The translations under genes and the position numbers were made by a program. The notes under the pieces are model-generated. The model searched no databases, was not told the DNA's origin, and saw only the letters and a program-made list of their open reading frames with translations. Shown piece by piece: positions 11,881 through 22,576 of a stretch of DNA of 64,000 nt (position 1 is its first letter; each line of letters starts with the position of its first letter). Location of the stretch: contig BSBN01000781.1 in NCBI GenBank assembly GCA_027924645.1, forward strand, positions 3,410,001 to 3,474,000, given 5' to 3'. The stretch is from Cunninghamia lanceolata (Eukaryota > Streptophyta > Pinopsida > Cupressales > Cupressaceae).

Positions 11881-12846
11881 TGTGATGACCAAAATTTTGC
11901 CCTTGTGGCTGACAACTTTTTTTTCTGAATTTGATGAAACGAAAAGGGTTTATTGAAAAAATTGTCAGCTTTCCACCAATTTAAGATATGCCTTATTTTG
12001 AATTTAATAGACAATTATTATTGATTTTCTACATACATTACGGCTAAATTCCTGATTGATAGGTTGATTGAAAAACTTCTATAATTTTCAAACTATTTCA
12101 CATTTTTTGAATCTAAAAGATGCATCACATTCTATGCTTTGCATACTATAGGATAAAAAAAATTGAATTTCATAAATTTTTGACCAAGTTATGGTGGTCA
12201 CACAAACATGTTTTAATAATTTTGAAATGTTCTAATAAAAAATCATAACTAATTATTTACATGCAAAAAATTTACAAAAACAATGTTGCACATTCGGGCA
12301 TGTGTCCTCTACTTATATTGAAAGTTTTAGAAAAAAATATTATTTTTTCTTGTACTTAGGTTGGTTAGACATACACCTGCTTTTTATCTCTTTCCTGAAA
12401 ATTTAGTACTACTACATTGAAATTTCAATTTTTTGCAAAATAGATTTACTTTTTTTTCCAAAAAAGGACTAGTAGCCTAGAAACTACATTCAATTTGCTA
12501 TAAATTCTATTCTTACATATTTTTCAAATTATGTTAATAACCCATTCAAATTTTTATGTCAAGTTGCTTAACTCTATTTTTCTGAATTTTTATTGCCACC
12601 TAGGGGGCTAGTTTGGACCCCAATGATCCTACACTGACCCATAAATTAATTAAATAAATATAATTTATTTAATTAATTAAATAAATATAATTTATTTAAT
12701 TAATTTAGGAAATTGTTTAAGATTAATTAAATAAATAAAGATAATTTATTTAATTAATTGCATAATTAAAGGGGCCTAGGATGAAAGTGTCGTAAGATGG
12801 TGTCTAGGTGATGTCATAGGGACAATGTCAAATTTAGGTGTCTACA
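11881..12846 (-). repeat. 3' LTR of a minus-strand Gypsy element
   Basis: The right end reads ...TTAGGTGTCTACA. On the minus strand the LTR therefore starts TGTAGACACC, and it is preceded by a purine-rich AAAGAGGAGCAAAA tract at 12847-12860. The left boundary at TGTGATGACC (11881) is inferred from resemblance to the start of the solo LTR at 9142 and from the similar length (966 versus 1002 bp). Repeated palindromes of TTAATTAAATAA / TTATTTAATTAA type fill 12640-12770. The partner LTR was not found. Confidence 0.6.
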
Positions 12847-12866
12847 TTTTGCTCCTCTTTGAGATG
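12847..12866 (-). other. Polypurine tract next to the 3' LTR
   Basis: On the minus strand the tract reads CATCTCAAAGAGGAGCAAAA immediately before TGTAGACACC. It closely matches the tract before the 3' LTR at 51379 (AAAGAGGGGCAAAA), so these are related Gypsy families. A polypurine tract primes plus-strand DNA synthesis. Confidence 0.8.
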
Positions 12867-14351
12867 ATGTTACGACCAAAAGGAAGTAGGATCATTTCAA
12901 AAAAAGAAAAGATATGGATGACTAGAAAGGGATGATAGGATGGGATCCCCCCTCGAGGGGATAGGTGGGTATGAAGGACACATGTAATTCTTGAAATGGA
13001 TAGGACAAAAGAAAAGATGGAGAAAGGCAAGTTATGCTACATTAGGTGAGTAATCATGATTTTTTCTATATCACTAGACATTATACACCAAGGTATAAAG
13101 ACTAGGGTGACAATATGTCTCGTGCATAAAAAGATGCCCCAATAAGGTCACAAGCAACCTTATGTTGTATAGAACCATGATATGAAAGACCATGATACCA
13201 CTATGGCAGGTAGGTTACCAAGACTGATGCAGATATAAAAATGATAAAGATGCAAGATAAAATGATAAAATGGTAAAGACAAATGTCATAAGAAAACATA
13301 TGCCGTTATGTGGCACCATGATATGGAAGACCATGATGTCATTGTGACAATATGTTGCAAGGACTAGATAAAAATGTAAGATAAAATGACAAACACACAT
13401 AAGAAATTAAGCAAGCATGCACAAAACCACACAAAGACAAACAAGGTGTTGCCCTTGCCAAGCTGAAAACCAATGATTGATTGTTTGGATGGTATTGTCA
13501 TTGTGGTGAATGATATATTACTAGAATAACACAAGGATAGGGAACAATATATCCCAAAGATGATGATTGATGATGATTAATTGATTAAATTGGGTTAATA
13601 ACAAGGTTGGAAACAAAACTAAGGATGCATTTGAATGACTTGGCTAGATTGATTAACTAGATTGGTATGGATTAAGGATGGCTTGTATTCTATTTATTTC
13701 TTGGATTATTTGTATGTTTTGATTTTTTTGAATTTTTGATATGTTTTGATTTTTTGGATTTTTTAGATTTTTGACATGTTATGGGATAGTTGTATGGGAT
13801 TGGATGGGTGAAGAAGTGGTGATAATGGAGTGAGAGGTATGGTGGGAAATGCACTTGTGGCGATTGTTAGATAAGTGGGGGGAAATAATCTGATCATGAA
13901 AGGTGGTGGAGATGTCATGGAAGGAAGATGATGGGGGACTAACAAGCTCACTTTCATGGAGTTGTTTTTTATTTTCTTTTATGCTCACATTGATTTTCTT
14001 TTCTTCAAGGAAATGCTCATGTGATCCTAGGGGCAAGATGGATTTTTATTTGGCTTTTGATGCCCCTGGTATAGTTATAGCATGAGTTTTCCCTTTTAAG
14101 TCCAATGCTTTTCTATTTGTTTTTGTTTTTTTTCTTTTGTACTTATAGGAATTGGATTTTGTTGGTCTCGGGTAATAGAATTAGGATATGACAATGAGGT
14201 TTCAATAGTGAAAAAAGAATTGTCATTGAAATACAGTATGACATGATCCAAGTTATTTGTTTGATTATTTATGTGTTCATGCAATCCAAGTATCTCATCA
14301 TGGGATGTTATTGGATAATAGATAGGGCTAGTTGAGATGTCTCGATCATGT

Positions 14352-14525
14352 ATAGGATCTTGATAATAGACAATATCTTGATCATAGAGGAGATTATCAT
14401 GGATAATGTGAAATTGAGATTGGATATGATGAATTTGGATTTCTTGCTCTTGGATAGGATCTTGATCATAGATAATATATTAATCATAGAGAGGATTATT
14501 GTAGATCATGTGATATTGAGTTTGG
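14352..14525. repeat. Tandem duplication, period 102 bp, in the gag remnant
   Basis: ATAGGATCTTGATaATAGA at 14352 recurs at 14454 with small changes, and both copies continue through AATCATAGA-like and ATGTGAtATTGAG segments. The period is a multiple of three, so the duplication kept the minus-strand reading frame. Confidence 0.7.
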
Positions 14526-14956
14526 GTAGAATGAATTGAGATGTTTTGATCTTGATTTGGTTTGGGACATGGTTGATCATGCTCTTGGACAAGATCTTGA
14601 TATAGCTCTTTAGTTTGGATAGGAAGGGAGGTTTCTTGGATGATAATTGTTCCACATCGAGTAGTAACAACATATTTAGGGGACTTGTCTTTTAATGTGA
14701 TGGTCGAAACTTGTGAAGGATCATAGTCAATATGCCCTACAATGGAATCATAGGTGTAAGGGACCTTATTATAGTGGATATTATTGGAATGATTATTTTG
14801 GGATTGGTTGTGATTGGGTGCAGAATTGGGGGTTACTTCTAATTTTCCTTGGTCGATAAGATCTTGGATGTAATATTTGAGCCTATTACACTTGTTTGTA
14901 GGATGTCCATGAGAACGATGATAACCAAGAAATGTGAAATAATAAATGAAAATCAT
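14480..14956 (-). pseudogene. Gypsy gag remnant with a degenerate zinc knuckle
   Basis: The minus-strand ORF of 158 codons begins with YHRSHGHPTNKC followed by LKYYIQDLIDQGKL. This matches the C-terminal Gag pattern of many plant Ty3/Gypsy elements, where a CxxHxxxGHxTxxC finger precedes a conserved LIxxG helix. The first cysteine of the finger is missing (Gly). The rest is Asn/Gln/His-rich, with several NNH and NQ runs. The N-terminal Gag domain is absent, so this is a fragment. It agrees in strand with the LTR at 11881-12846. Confidence 0.6.
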
Positions 14957-15191
14957 TCATAATGAAAGATCCTATTGCACAATCTACATCACCTAAAAAT
15001 GAGTAAAGGACTATCAAAATCAAAGGAAAACAATGAAACAATGTTACCACAATAGCCTTGATGCACCATGACGAATGAAGGATGTGCTCGAATGATGCTT
15101 GATAATGATATTTGATGTATAAATATTGATTACTCACACTAGCAGTATAACAATACTTGATTACTCATGTGATAGCCAGATGTTCTAGGTA

Positions 15192-16522
15192 TGATGCAGA
15201 GGCATCCACACTAAAACCTTGACATACAGCATGTATGTCTACAACCCTTCATCATCATCATCATATTTCCCTTAACACTGTCAGCATCATCATATTTTCT
15301 CTGCCGACCAATATCCTCCTGATGACAAGCCTTCGACCTTTCGCCTGTCAGCAGCATCATCATATTCGGCAAGCGCAAACATCCTCCTGATGTTCACTGT
15401 TCATCTTACCACCAACCTCTATCTTCATCATCATGATGTTTAACATCATGTTCATCAGCAGGATATAGAACATCCGGTTCCTCCCATATATCCTGATGAC
15501 GACAACCTCATGCACCCTTTCTTCAATGCTTACGTCACCCCGATATCCTGATGACGATGACGTCACATGCAGCTCCTCCAATATCCTGCTGTCCCGATAT
15601 CCTGATGACGATTATCCTGATGATGATGACATCACATGCAGTTCCTTCAATATCCTGCTATCGGCCAAACTTAACATTATCGGCCCGCGATGGTTTTATC
15701 AACCTGATCTTCTACCTTATGCTGATACACTCCTCCTCGGCAACACCTGATGATGATCACCCCAATGCACATTCACTTTATGCAATCGACTGCATCATGC
15801 TCATCTCCACTTACTCGGATGACGCCTGAAGTAACTGCAGGATATACACAGAAATATCCTGATGATGCCGTTGCGATGGATTTTCCAACCTTAGCGAATT
15901 TCGATCCGCCGAACCTCCTGAGGTGACCCGATCCGCTTCCTGGATGACTTTCCAGACTCTAACAACCAGCACGACCTAGCACATACCCATGCTAGGGTTC
16001 TCAACACCTTTCGACTGCGATCCTGCAAACATGCACATGAACAAACAGAAAATGCAAACTAAATCCTAATCTACTGTACATAGCCATTCCACCGATTCGA
16101 CGAATCAACCGGTGGAATGGATCAGCAAATCCATGCAACCACCAAAACAGCAAATCGATCACACAATGGAATCCAAAATAGAGAATTGACACAATAGGAT
16201 CTCTTTATTTGATTTCAAAAGATGCAAATACAGTGTTCTGTCTCACTCTGTCTCACTCCCTGCAATCTAGCTTCTCAACATCTATCTCTAAAACCAACTG
16301 ATCCTCATGCATAAATAGGATCTCTTGCGAGTACTATTGACCCAACTCCAAGCGGCTGGGAAATCTCTCCAGGCGGCTGGGAGATCCAACCAGACCTACA
16401 GCATAACAGCTGTCCTAACAAACTAGCTAAAAATAGTAAAGTATGGTCAACATGACCTTATTACAAGCATTGGTCTTATCAGACCTTCTTGGAAACATTA
16501 ACAAGACTCAAAACTAACTAAC
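15192..16522 (-). repeat. Inverted LTR copy lacking its first 23 bp
   Basis: The sequence is the reverse complement of the element's LTR from its U5 end (TGATGCAGAGGC on plus) to within 23 bp of the U3 end, stopping at ACTAACTAAC. It faces the forward LTR head to head and forms a 2.7-kb near-palindrome with a 24-nt asymmetric spacer (16523-16546). By eye the arms differ at scattered positions, so the structure is not a recent assembly artefact of identical copies. Confidence 0.93.
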
Positions 16523-16523
16523 C

Positions 16524-17892
16524 TGACAGCTGGCCTCCATGAGGCAGTTAGTTAGTTTTGAGTCTTGTTAATGTTTCCAAGAAGGTCTGATAAGACCAAT
16601 GCTTGTAATAAGGTCATGTTGACCATACTTTACTATTTTTAGCTAGTTTGTTAGGACAACTGTTATGCTGTAGGTCCGGTTGGATCTCCCAGCCGCCTGG
16701 ACAGATTTCCCAGCCGCTTGGAGTCAGGTCAGTAGTACTCGCAAGAGATCCTATTTATGCATGAGGATCAGTTGGTTTTAGAGATAGATGTTGAGAAGCT
16801 AGATTGCAGGGAGTGAGACAGAGTGAGACAGAACACTGTATTTGCATCTTTTGAAATCAAATAAAGAGATCCTGTTGTGTCAATTCTCTGTTTTGGATTC
16901 CATTGTGTGATCGATTTGCTATTTTGGTGGTTGCATGGATTCGCTGATCCATTCCACCGGTTGATTCGTCGAATCGGTGGAATGGCTATGTACAGTAGAT
17001 TAGGATTTAGTTTGCATTTTCTGTTTGTTCATGTGCATGTTTGCAGGATCGTAGTCGAAAGGTGTTGAGAACCCTAGCATGGGTATGTGCTAGGTCGTGC
17101 TGGTTGTTAGAGTCTGGAAAGTCGTCCAGGAAGCGGATCGGGTCACCTCAGGAGGTTCGACGGATCGAAATTCGCTAAGGTTGGAAAATCTATCGCAACG
17201 GCATCATCAGGATATTTCTATGTATATCCTGCAGTTACTTCGGGCGTCATCCGAGTAAGTGGAGATGAGCATGATGCAGTCGATTGCATAAAGTGAATGT
17301 GCATTGGGGTGATCATCATCAGGTGTTGCCGAGGAGGAGTGTATCGGCATAAGGTAGAAGATCGGGTTGATAAAACCATCGCGGGCCGATAATGTTAAGT
17401 TTGGCCGACAACAGGATATTGAAGGAATTGCATGTGATGTCATCGTCATCAGGATAATCGTCATCAGGATATCGGGACAGAAGGATATTGGAGGAGCTGC
17501 ATGTGACGTCATCGTCATCAGGATAATCGTCATCAGGATATCGGGGTGACGTAAGCATCGAAGGAAGGGTGCATGAGGTTGTCGTCATCAGGATATATGG
17601 GAGGAACCAGATGTTCTATATCCTGCTGATGAACATGATGTTGAACATCATGATGATGAAGATAGAGGTTGGCGGTAAGATGAACAGTGAACATCAGGAG
17701 GATGTTTGCGCTTGCCGAATATGATGATGCTGCTGATAGGCGAAAGGTCGAAGGCTTGTCATGAGGAGGATATCGGTCGGCAGAGAAAATATGATGATGC
17801 TGACAGTGTTAAGGGAAATATGATGATGATGATGAAGGGTTGTAGACATACATGCTGTATGTCAAGGTTTTAGTGTGGATGCCTCTGCATCA
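16524..17892 (+). repeat. 5' LTR of the gag-protease element
   Basis: The 1369-bp LTR runs from TGACAGCTGG to CTCTGCATCA, with an initiator-Met-type PBS just after it. The U3-proximal part holds a TATTTATG box near 16752. The downstream part holds repeated CGTCATCAGGAT units and a palindromic TGACGTCA (17504-17511), the core of plant bZIP sites. A tandem of GATAATCGTCATCAGGATATCGG units around 17450-17545 explains the 15-bp length difference from the 3' LTR. Short ORFs inside the LTR are repeated in all copies and are not regarded as genes. Confidence 0.93.
17504..17511 (+). promoter_or_regulatory. TGACGTCA bZIP-type site in the LTR
   Basis: A palindromic TGACGTCA lies in the 5' LTR. It recurs in the inverted LTR at 15558-15565 and twice in the 3' LTR at 21092-21099 and 21146-21153. 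The second repeat of the 5' LTR (17433 region) carries TGATGTCA instead, one substitution away. TGACG cores bind plant bZIP (TGA/CREB-like) factors, so stress or hormone responsiveness of the LTR is possible but untested. Confidence 0.5.
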
Positions 17893-17895
17893 TAG

Positions 17896-17907
17896 TGGTA
17901 TCAGAGC
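17896..17907 (+). other. Primer-binding site, initiator Met tRNA type
   Basis: TGGTATCAGAGC starts four bases after the LTR end and is complementary to the 3' end of plant initiator methionine tRNA, the usual primer for minus-strand DNA synthesis in many plant LTR elements. Confidence 0.9.
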
Positions 17908-18016
17908 TTAGCAAAAGGTCTGGGCTGTTGTGTGTTGATTCTGTCACCGAAAGGGCAGAGGTAGAGTTGGTTCTGTCACTGAAAGGACAGAGGTAGAGAA
18001 GTGAGAGGTTGACAAA

Positions 18017-19798
18017 ATGCCTCCGAAAGGTAGTGGTACTACAAGGGAATTGCAGGAGATGAAGGAAAAACATGCCAGACAGATGAGGAAGATGAAGGAG
18101 CTTGCTGAAGCACTTCAAGCCAGGCTTGTAGCCTTGGAGAAGAACAAAAAGAGGGAAGTGGAAGACAGTGAGTCTGAAGAAGATGAAGATACTGTTGAAG
18201 AGTATGAAGAGGTAGCTGAAGAATTGGATGCTGAAGACTAGAGATTTGCAAAATTGTTAAAGGCAGTGCAGAGTGATAAACCTAAGGTAAAGGTTGATGT
18301 TTCCAAGTATAATGGAAGTTTGAATGAAGACGAGTTACTGGATTGGATTGCTGCACTTGATAATCACTTTGAATGTGAAGATGTTGCTGAGGATCAGAAG
18401 GTAAAGATTGCAAAGACCAAGTTAGGAGGTCATGCTTTGGTATGGTGGGATTATGTACAATCCGAGAGAAGGAAACAAGGAAAGTCAAAGATCATTTCAT
18501 GGGATAAGATGGTAGCAAGGATCAAAGGTAAATTCTTGCCTAAGGATTATGAAATTCAGATGTTTAAGAAGCTGCAATTTTTAAGGCAGAAGGAAATGGA
18601 TGTGAAGGCATATACTGAGGAGTTTTATAAGTTGAGTATGAGATCTGGTCATCATGAGAATGAGGTAGAAAAGGTGGCTAGGTACTTGGCTGGTTTGAGA
18701 TTGAACATACAGGATGAGTTAGTTTTAGCTAACCCTAAGAGTGTGGAAGATTGTTACCAAATGGCAATCATGATTGAAGAAAAGATGAATAGGGGACAAG
18801 ATAAGTCCATGAGAGGAAGAGGTAGCAGTATGAGGGGAAAAGGATTAGCCCCTACACAAAGGCAAACCAATGAGGGTCAAGAAGACACTAGTAAAGGACA
18901 GGGACAGTCTGATTTCAGAGGTGGATGGAAAGGTAATAGAGGTAGATTTGGAAGTGGTAGAGGTTCTACTACATTTTCAGGAAAGTGTTACACCTGTGGT
19001 GAGTTTAGTCATCCATTTTTCAAATGTCCAGAAAGCAAAGGTTCATCATCCAGAAATGATAGAACGAATGACAAGAGAGTACAACTTGTGCAAGAAGAGA
19101 AAGTAGAGCAAAGTGTGCAGAGTTCAAACACTTATCAAGGAGATAGAGTTCCTGAAAGTTATGGATATCCTGATGAGGGAGAAGCATTGATGCTTAGGAG
19201 AATTAGTTTGCAGGCATCAAAGGATATGATGCAAAGAAGAGCTCTTTTCAAGACCACATGCAAGAGCAAAGGTAAAGTATGTAAGGTTGTCATTGATACT
19301 GGTTCAACAGACAACATGGTATCTCAGGAAATGGTGGATAAACTGAATTTGGAAAGGATTCCACACCAACACCCTTACAAGGCATCTTGGGTGAGTGATA
19401 GTCAATCACTTTTTGTCTATGAACAGGCATATGTGGATTTTCAGATTGGAGCATATCAGGATAGAGTTTTGTGTGACATTTTGCCCATGGAATGTTGTCG
19501 CCTACTGTTGGGTAGACCATGGCAATTTGATAGGAGGGTACTGTATGATGGGTATGCTAATACCTACACCATCAAGAAAGATGGGAAGACTATTATGTTG
19601 ATGCCATTGCAGGAAAAGGCTGCAGCACAGGGGGCAGCCAAAATCATTTTAGTGGGAAAGAAGGAATTTGTACAGATGCCTATAGGAGCAGGCATAAAGG
19701 CAGTTGAGGACATTGCAGGGAAAGGAGTTGTTAAGGACAACAGTTTGAAGAAAGTTACAGTTGTGACTGACAGAGGTCAGCAGCAGGTTCAAAAATAG
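18017..19798 (+). pseudogene. gag-pro: Ty3/Gypsy Gag-protease polyprotein with one premature stop
   Basis: One frame starts at ATG 18017, with an N-terminal coiled coil (LQEMKEKHARQMRKMKEL) followed by an acidic run. A single TAG at 18239-18241, where TGG (Trp) is plausible, then interrupts it. The next 514 codons hold the retrotransposon Gag core (WDYVQSERRKQG, FLPKDYEIQMFKKL, VARYLAGL), an Arg/Gly-rich linker, one CX2CX4HX4C knuckle (CYTCGEFSHPFFKC from 18986) and an aspartic protease with VIDTGSTDN (Asp codon at 19294) and LLLGRPWQFD. No RT follows. The protein would assemble particles and process itself but could not copy its RNA. Confidence 0.88.
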
Positions 19799-20180
19799 GT
19801 TTGCAAACAGCAACCAGTTGAGAGGAATGACAAGGATGTTGTCATAGTTGGGACTATTGTTTGTCCTATAAAGGTTGAAAGAAAGACAGAGTTGAACATT
19901 ACAGAAGTTCAAGAGGCAGTTCAGACAGAGGTTCTGGTCAGACAACCTGACAAACACAAGGTATGTGAGAGAAGGGACTACATTGACAGGCATGAGGATT
20001 TACTTGCAACAAAGCAAGTTACAGTTCAGAAGTCTTGGAGCAGCCAAGAGACAGTAGCGGACAAAGCTGGAACAGGTCAGAACACTGACATAACAAAGTG
20101 TAAAGGTGGAGGACTTCCACAACTAAACTCATGGGACATGAGTTCTTTTCTGTTGGGAGTATGGTGCAGGAGCACCTACC
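19799..20180 (+). pseudogene. Post-protease tail in the same frame, no RT
   Basis: After the TAG at 19796-19798 the same frame stays open to the 3' LTR. It encodes a Gln/Lys/Val-rich stretch (VQEAVQTEVLVRQPDKHK) with no pol motif. Its position suggests a linker left after deletion of RT, RNase H and integrase. The last ~25 bp before the LTR (GGGAGTATGGTGCAGGAGC) is purine-rich and may act as a poor polypurine tract. Confidence 0.55.
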
Positions 20181-21534
20181 TGACAGCTGGCCTCCATGAG
20201 GCAGTTAGTTAGTTTTGAGTCTTGTTAATGTTTCCAAGAAGGTCTGATAAGACCAATGCTTGTAATAAGGTCATGTTGACCATACTTTACTATTTTTAGC
20301 TAGTTTGTTAGGACAGCTGTTATGCTGTAGGTCCGGTTGGATCTCCCAGCCGCCTGGAGAGATTTCCCAGCCGCTTGGAGTCGGGTCAGTAGTACTCGCA
20401 AGAGATCCTATTTATGCATGAGGATCGGTTGGTTTTAGAGATAGATGTTGAGAAGCTAGATTGCAGGGAGTGAGACAGAGTGAGACAGAACACTGTATTT
20501 GCATCTTTTGAAATCAAATAAAGAGATCCTGTTGTGTCAATTCTCTATTTTGGATTCCATTGTGTGATCGATTTGCTGTTTTGGTGGTTGCATGGATTCG
20601 CTGATCCATTCCACCGGTTGATTCGTCGAATCGGTGGAATGGCTATGTACAGTAGATTAGGATTTAGTTTGCATTTTCTGTTTGTTCATGTGCATGTTTG
20701 CAGGATTGCAGTCGAAAGGTGTTGAGAACCCTAGCATGGGTATGTGCTAGGTCGTGCTGGTTGTTAGAGTCTGGAAAGTCGTCCAGGAAGTGGATCGGGT
20801 CACCTTAGGAGGTTCAGCGGATTGAAATTCGCTAAGGTTGGAAAATCCATCGCAACGGCATCATCAGGATATTTCTGTGTATATCCTGCAGTTACTTCGG
20901 GTGTCATCCGAGTAAGTGGAGATGAGCATGATGCAGTCGATTGCATAAAGTGAATGTGCATTGGGGTGATCATCATCAGGTGTTGCCGAGGAGGAGTGTA
21001 TCGGCATAAGGTAGAAGATCGGGTTGATAAAACCATCGCGGGCCGATAATGTTAAGTTTGGCCGACAGCAGGATATTGAAGGAACTGCATGTGACGTCAT
21101 CGTCATCAGGATATCGGGACAGCAGGATATTGGAGGAGCTGCATGTGACGTCATCGTCATCAGGATAATCGTCATCAGGATATCGGGGTGACGTAAGCAT
21201 CGAAGGAAGGGTGCATGAGGTTGTCGTCATCAGGATATATGGGAGGAACCGGATGTTCTATATCCTGCTGATGAACATGATGTTGAACATCATGATGATG
21301 AAGATAGAGGTTGGCGGTAAGATGAACAGTGAACATCAGGAGGATGTTTGCGCTTGCCGAATATGATGATGCTGCTGACAGGCGAAAGGTCGAAGGCTTG
21401 TCATGAGGAGGATATCGGTCGGCAGAGAAAATATGATGATGCTGACAGTGTTAAGGGAAATATGATGATGATGATGAAGGGTTGTAGACATACATGCTGT
21501 ATGTCAAGGTTTTAGTGTGGATGCCTCTGCATCA
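20181..21534 (+). repeat. 3' LTR of the gag-protease element
   Basis: The 1354-bp LTR runs from TGACAGCTGG to CTCTGCATCA and is nearly identical to 16524-17892 apart from scattered substitutions and a missing repeat unit near 21100. TSD AGGTA follows at 21535-21539. Confidence 0.95.
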
Positions 21535-21539
21535 AGGTA

Positions 21540-22576
21540 GATCTAGGTAGATTAATTAAATAAATAAAGATAACTTATTTAATTAATTAGATAATGAAAG
21601 GGGCTTAGGATGAATACATTTGTAATCCTCATTGGAAGGGGTTGGAAACTATTGTTTTGAATACAATTGAAATTTTGAGGCTTCATTTTTTGAAGTTTTT
21701 CTTTTTGTTTATACAAATTTTCCAAACTCTAAGCATGTGCCTATTTCTTCATGTGTTTAGTTCACCAAATATTGACGAGTTTGATATGTGTTCAAGCCAT
21801 TAATGCTTGGGTGATGGTGAGGCATTCTACATGGTAATTCAAAAAACATTGGTGTTCCCAAGTTTCAAATTTTCATCTTACGCATGCAAATCCCTTATAA
21901 GATTGCACCTTTCTACATGGTGATTGCGGCGATGGGTCATACAAGGAACGATTTTAATCAAATTTGTCTATATACAAAATGACATGTGAAGGATAGGAGT
22001 TGTAGGCTTATACCTTCTAAACCCCTTTCTTCCTCCCCTATCTCCTTTTTTTTGAAATGATGGTTAGATTAGGCATAGTTTAGACTTTATTTCCTTTGTA
22101 CTTGTTTTGGTTTTAGTTTATGAAGAAGGCCAAGAATTTCAAGGCAAATGAATGTAAAGATTTGAAGCATCTTCAAGATTCATGTTTTACAATTTTTAGA
22201 TTTATCAACAGGTTATGTGTAAACTTGTTCATGAAATTCTTTCATCATTTGTTGCATAAACTTTGAGGTAAGAAAACTTTATTCAGGTTAGGGTTATTTT
22301 TTTGTGATGCTTTGTATTCCAAACTCTTGGAATTTGTTAAATATGTTAATGTCAAAGGGTGGAAAATTGTGTGGCTGAAATTATCACTTGAAATTATCCT
22401 TGAAATTTGAAATTTGGGTTAAAGAAAAAATTGAGACAAGATATTGGGTTTCCCATAAGGTTTGAATCTTTGAAAGTTTTGTTGGAGCCCCATTGAAAGG
22501 GGTAGTTAGAAGCTCACCTATTGAGATATTTTGGTCTTGTTATTAAGAGAAATCAAAAGAAAACTCTTGTGGTATT
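21540..22576. other. Gene-free sequence between two insertions
   Basis: No ORF of note. The first ~75 bp (GATTAATTAAATAAATAAAG...AAAGGGGCtTAGGATGAA) resemble 12720-12790 inside the minus-strand LTR, so this may be older LTR-derived sequence split by the 15192-21534 insertion. The remainder is unassigned. Confidence 0.45.

Larger units (their letters stand above)
12867..15191 (-). mobile_element. Internal region of a minus-strand Gypsy element lacking pol
   Basis: This lies between the polypurine tract and the left flank of the 15192 insertion. No RT, RNase H or integrase is recognisable, and the only coding remnant is gag-like (14480-14956). With a gag remnant only about 2 kb from the 3' LTR, pol must have been deleted. 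Local duplications are present: ACCATGATATGgAAGACCATGAT near 13174 and again near 13315, and a 102-bp tandem at 14352 and 14454. Confidence 0.55.
15192..21534 (+). mobile_element. Composite gag-protease LTR element with an extra inverted LTR, TSD AGGTA
   Basis: The order is inverted LTR (15192-16522), one extra C, forward LTR (16524-17892), PBS, gag-protease ORF, and 3' LTR (20181-21534). AGGTA flanks the whole block at 15187-15191 and 21535-21539, so the three-LTR structure appears to have integrated as one unit. Both outer ends are U5 (CA) ends. The element encodes no RT, RNase H or integrase and resembles the non-autonomous plant class that keeps only Gag (TR-GAG), here with protease retained. 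An autonomous partner would have to supply pol. Confidence 0.9.

Noticed and set aside
14348..14539. 63-codon plus-strand ORF with ILIIDNILIIE repeats
   Set aside because: It is the antisense shadow of the duplicated 102-bp unit in the minus-strand gag remnant.
15496..15829. Overlapping ORFs with YPDDD / ILMTMTS repeats in the LTRs
   Set aside because: Frame-shifted readings of the CGTCATCAGGAT tandem in the LTR; different frames give different repetitive peptides, so this is not coding evidence.
16877..17068. 63-codon ORF repeated at 16001-16192 (minus) and 20534-20725
   Set aside because: It lies in the same part of all three LTR copies and owes its repetition to LTR duplication; the product has no coding support.
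17896..17910. Possible tRNA gene at TGGTATCAGAGC
   Set aside because: Only the 3' complement needed for priming is present; no cloverleaf can be formed. The same applies at 40368.
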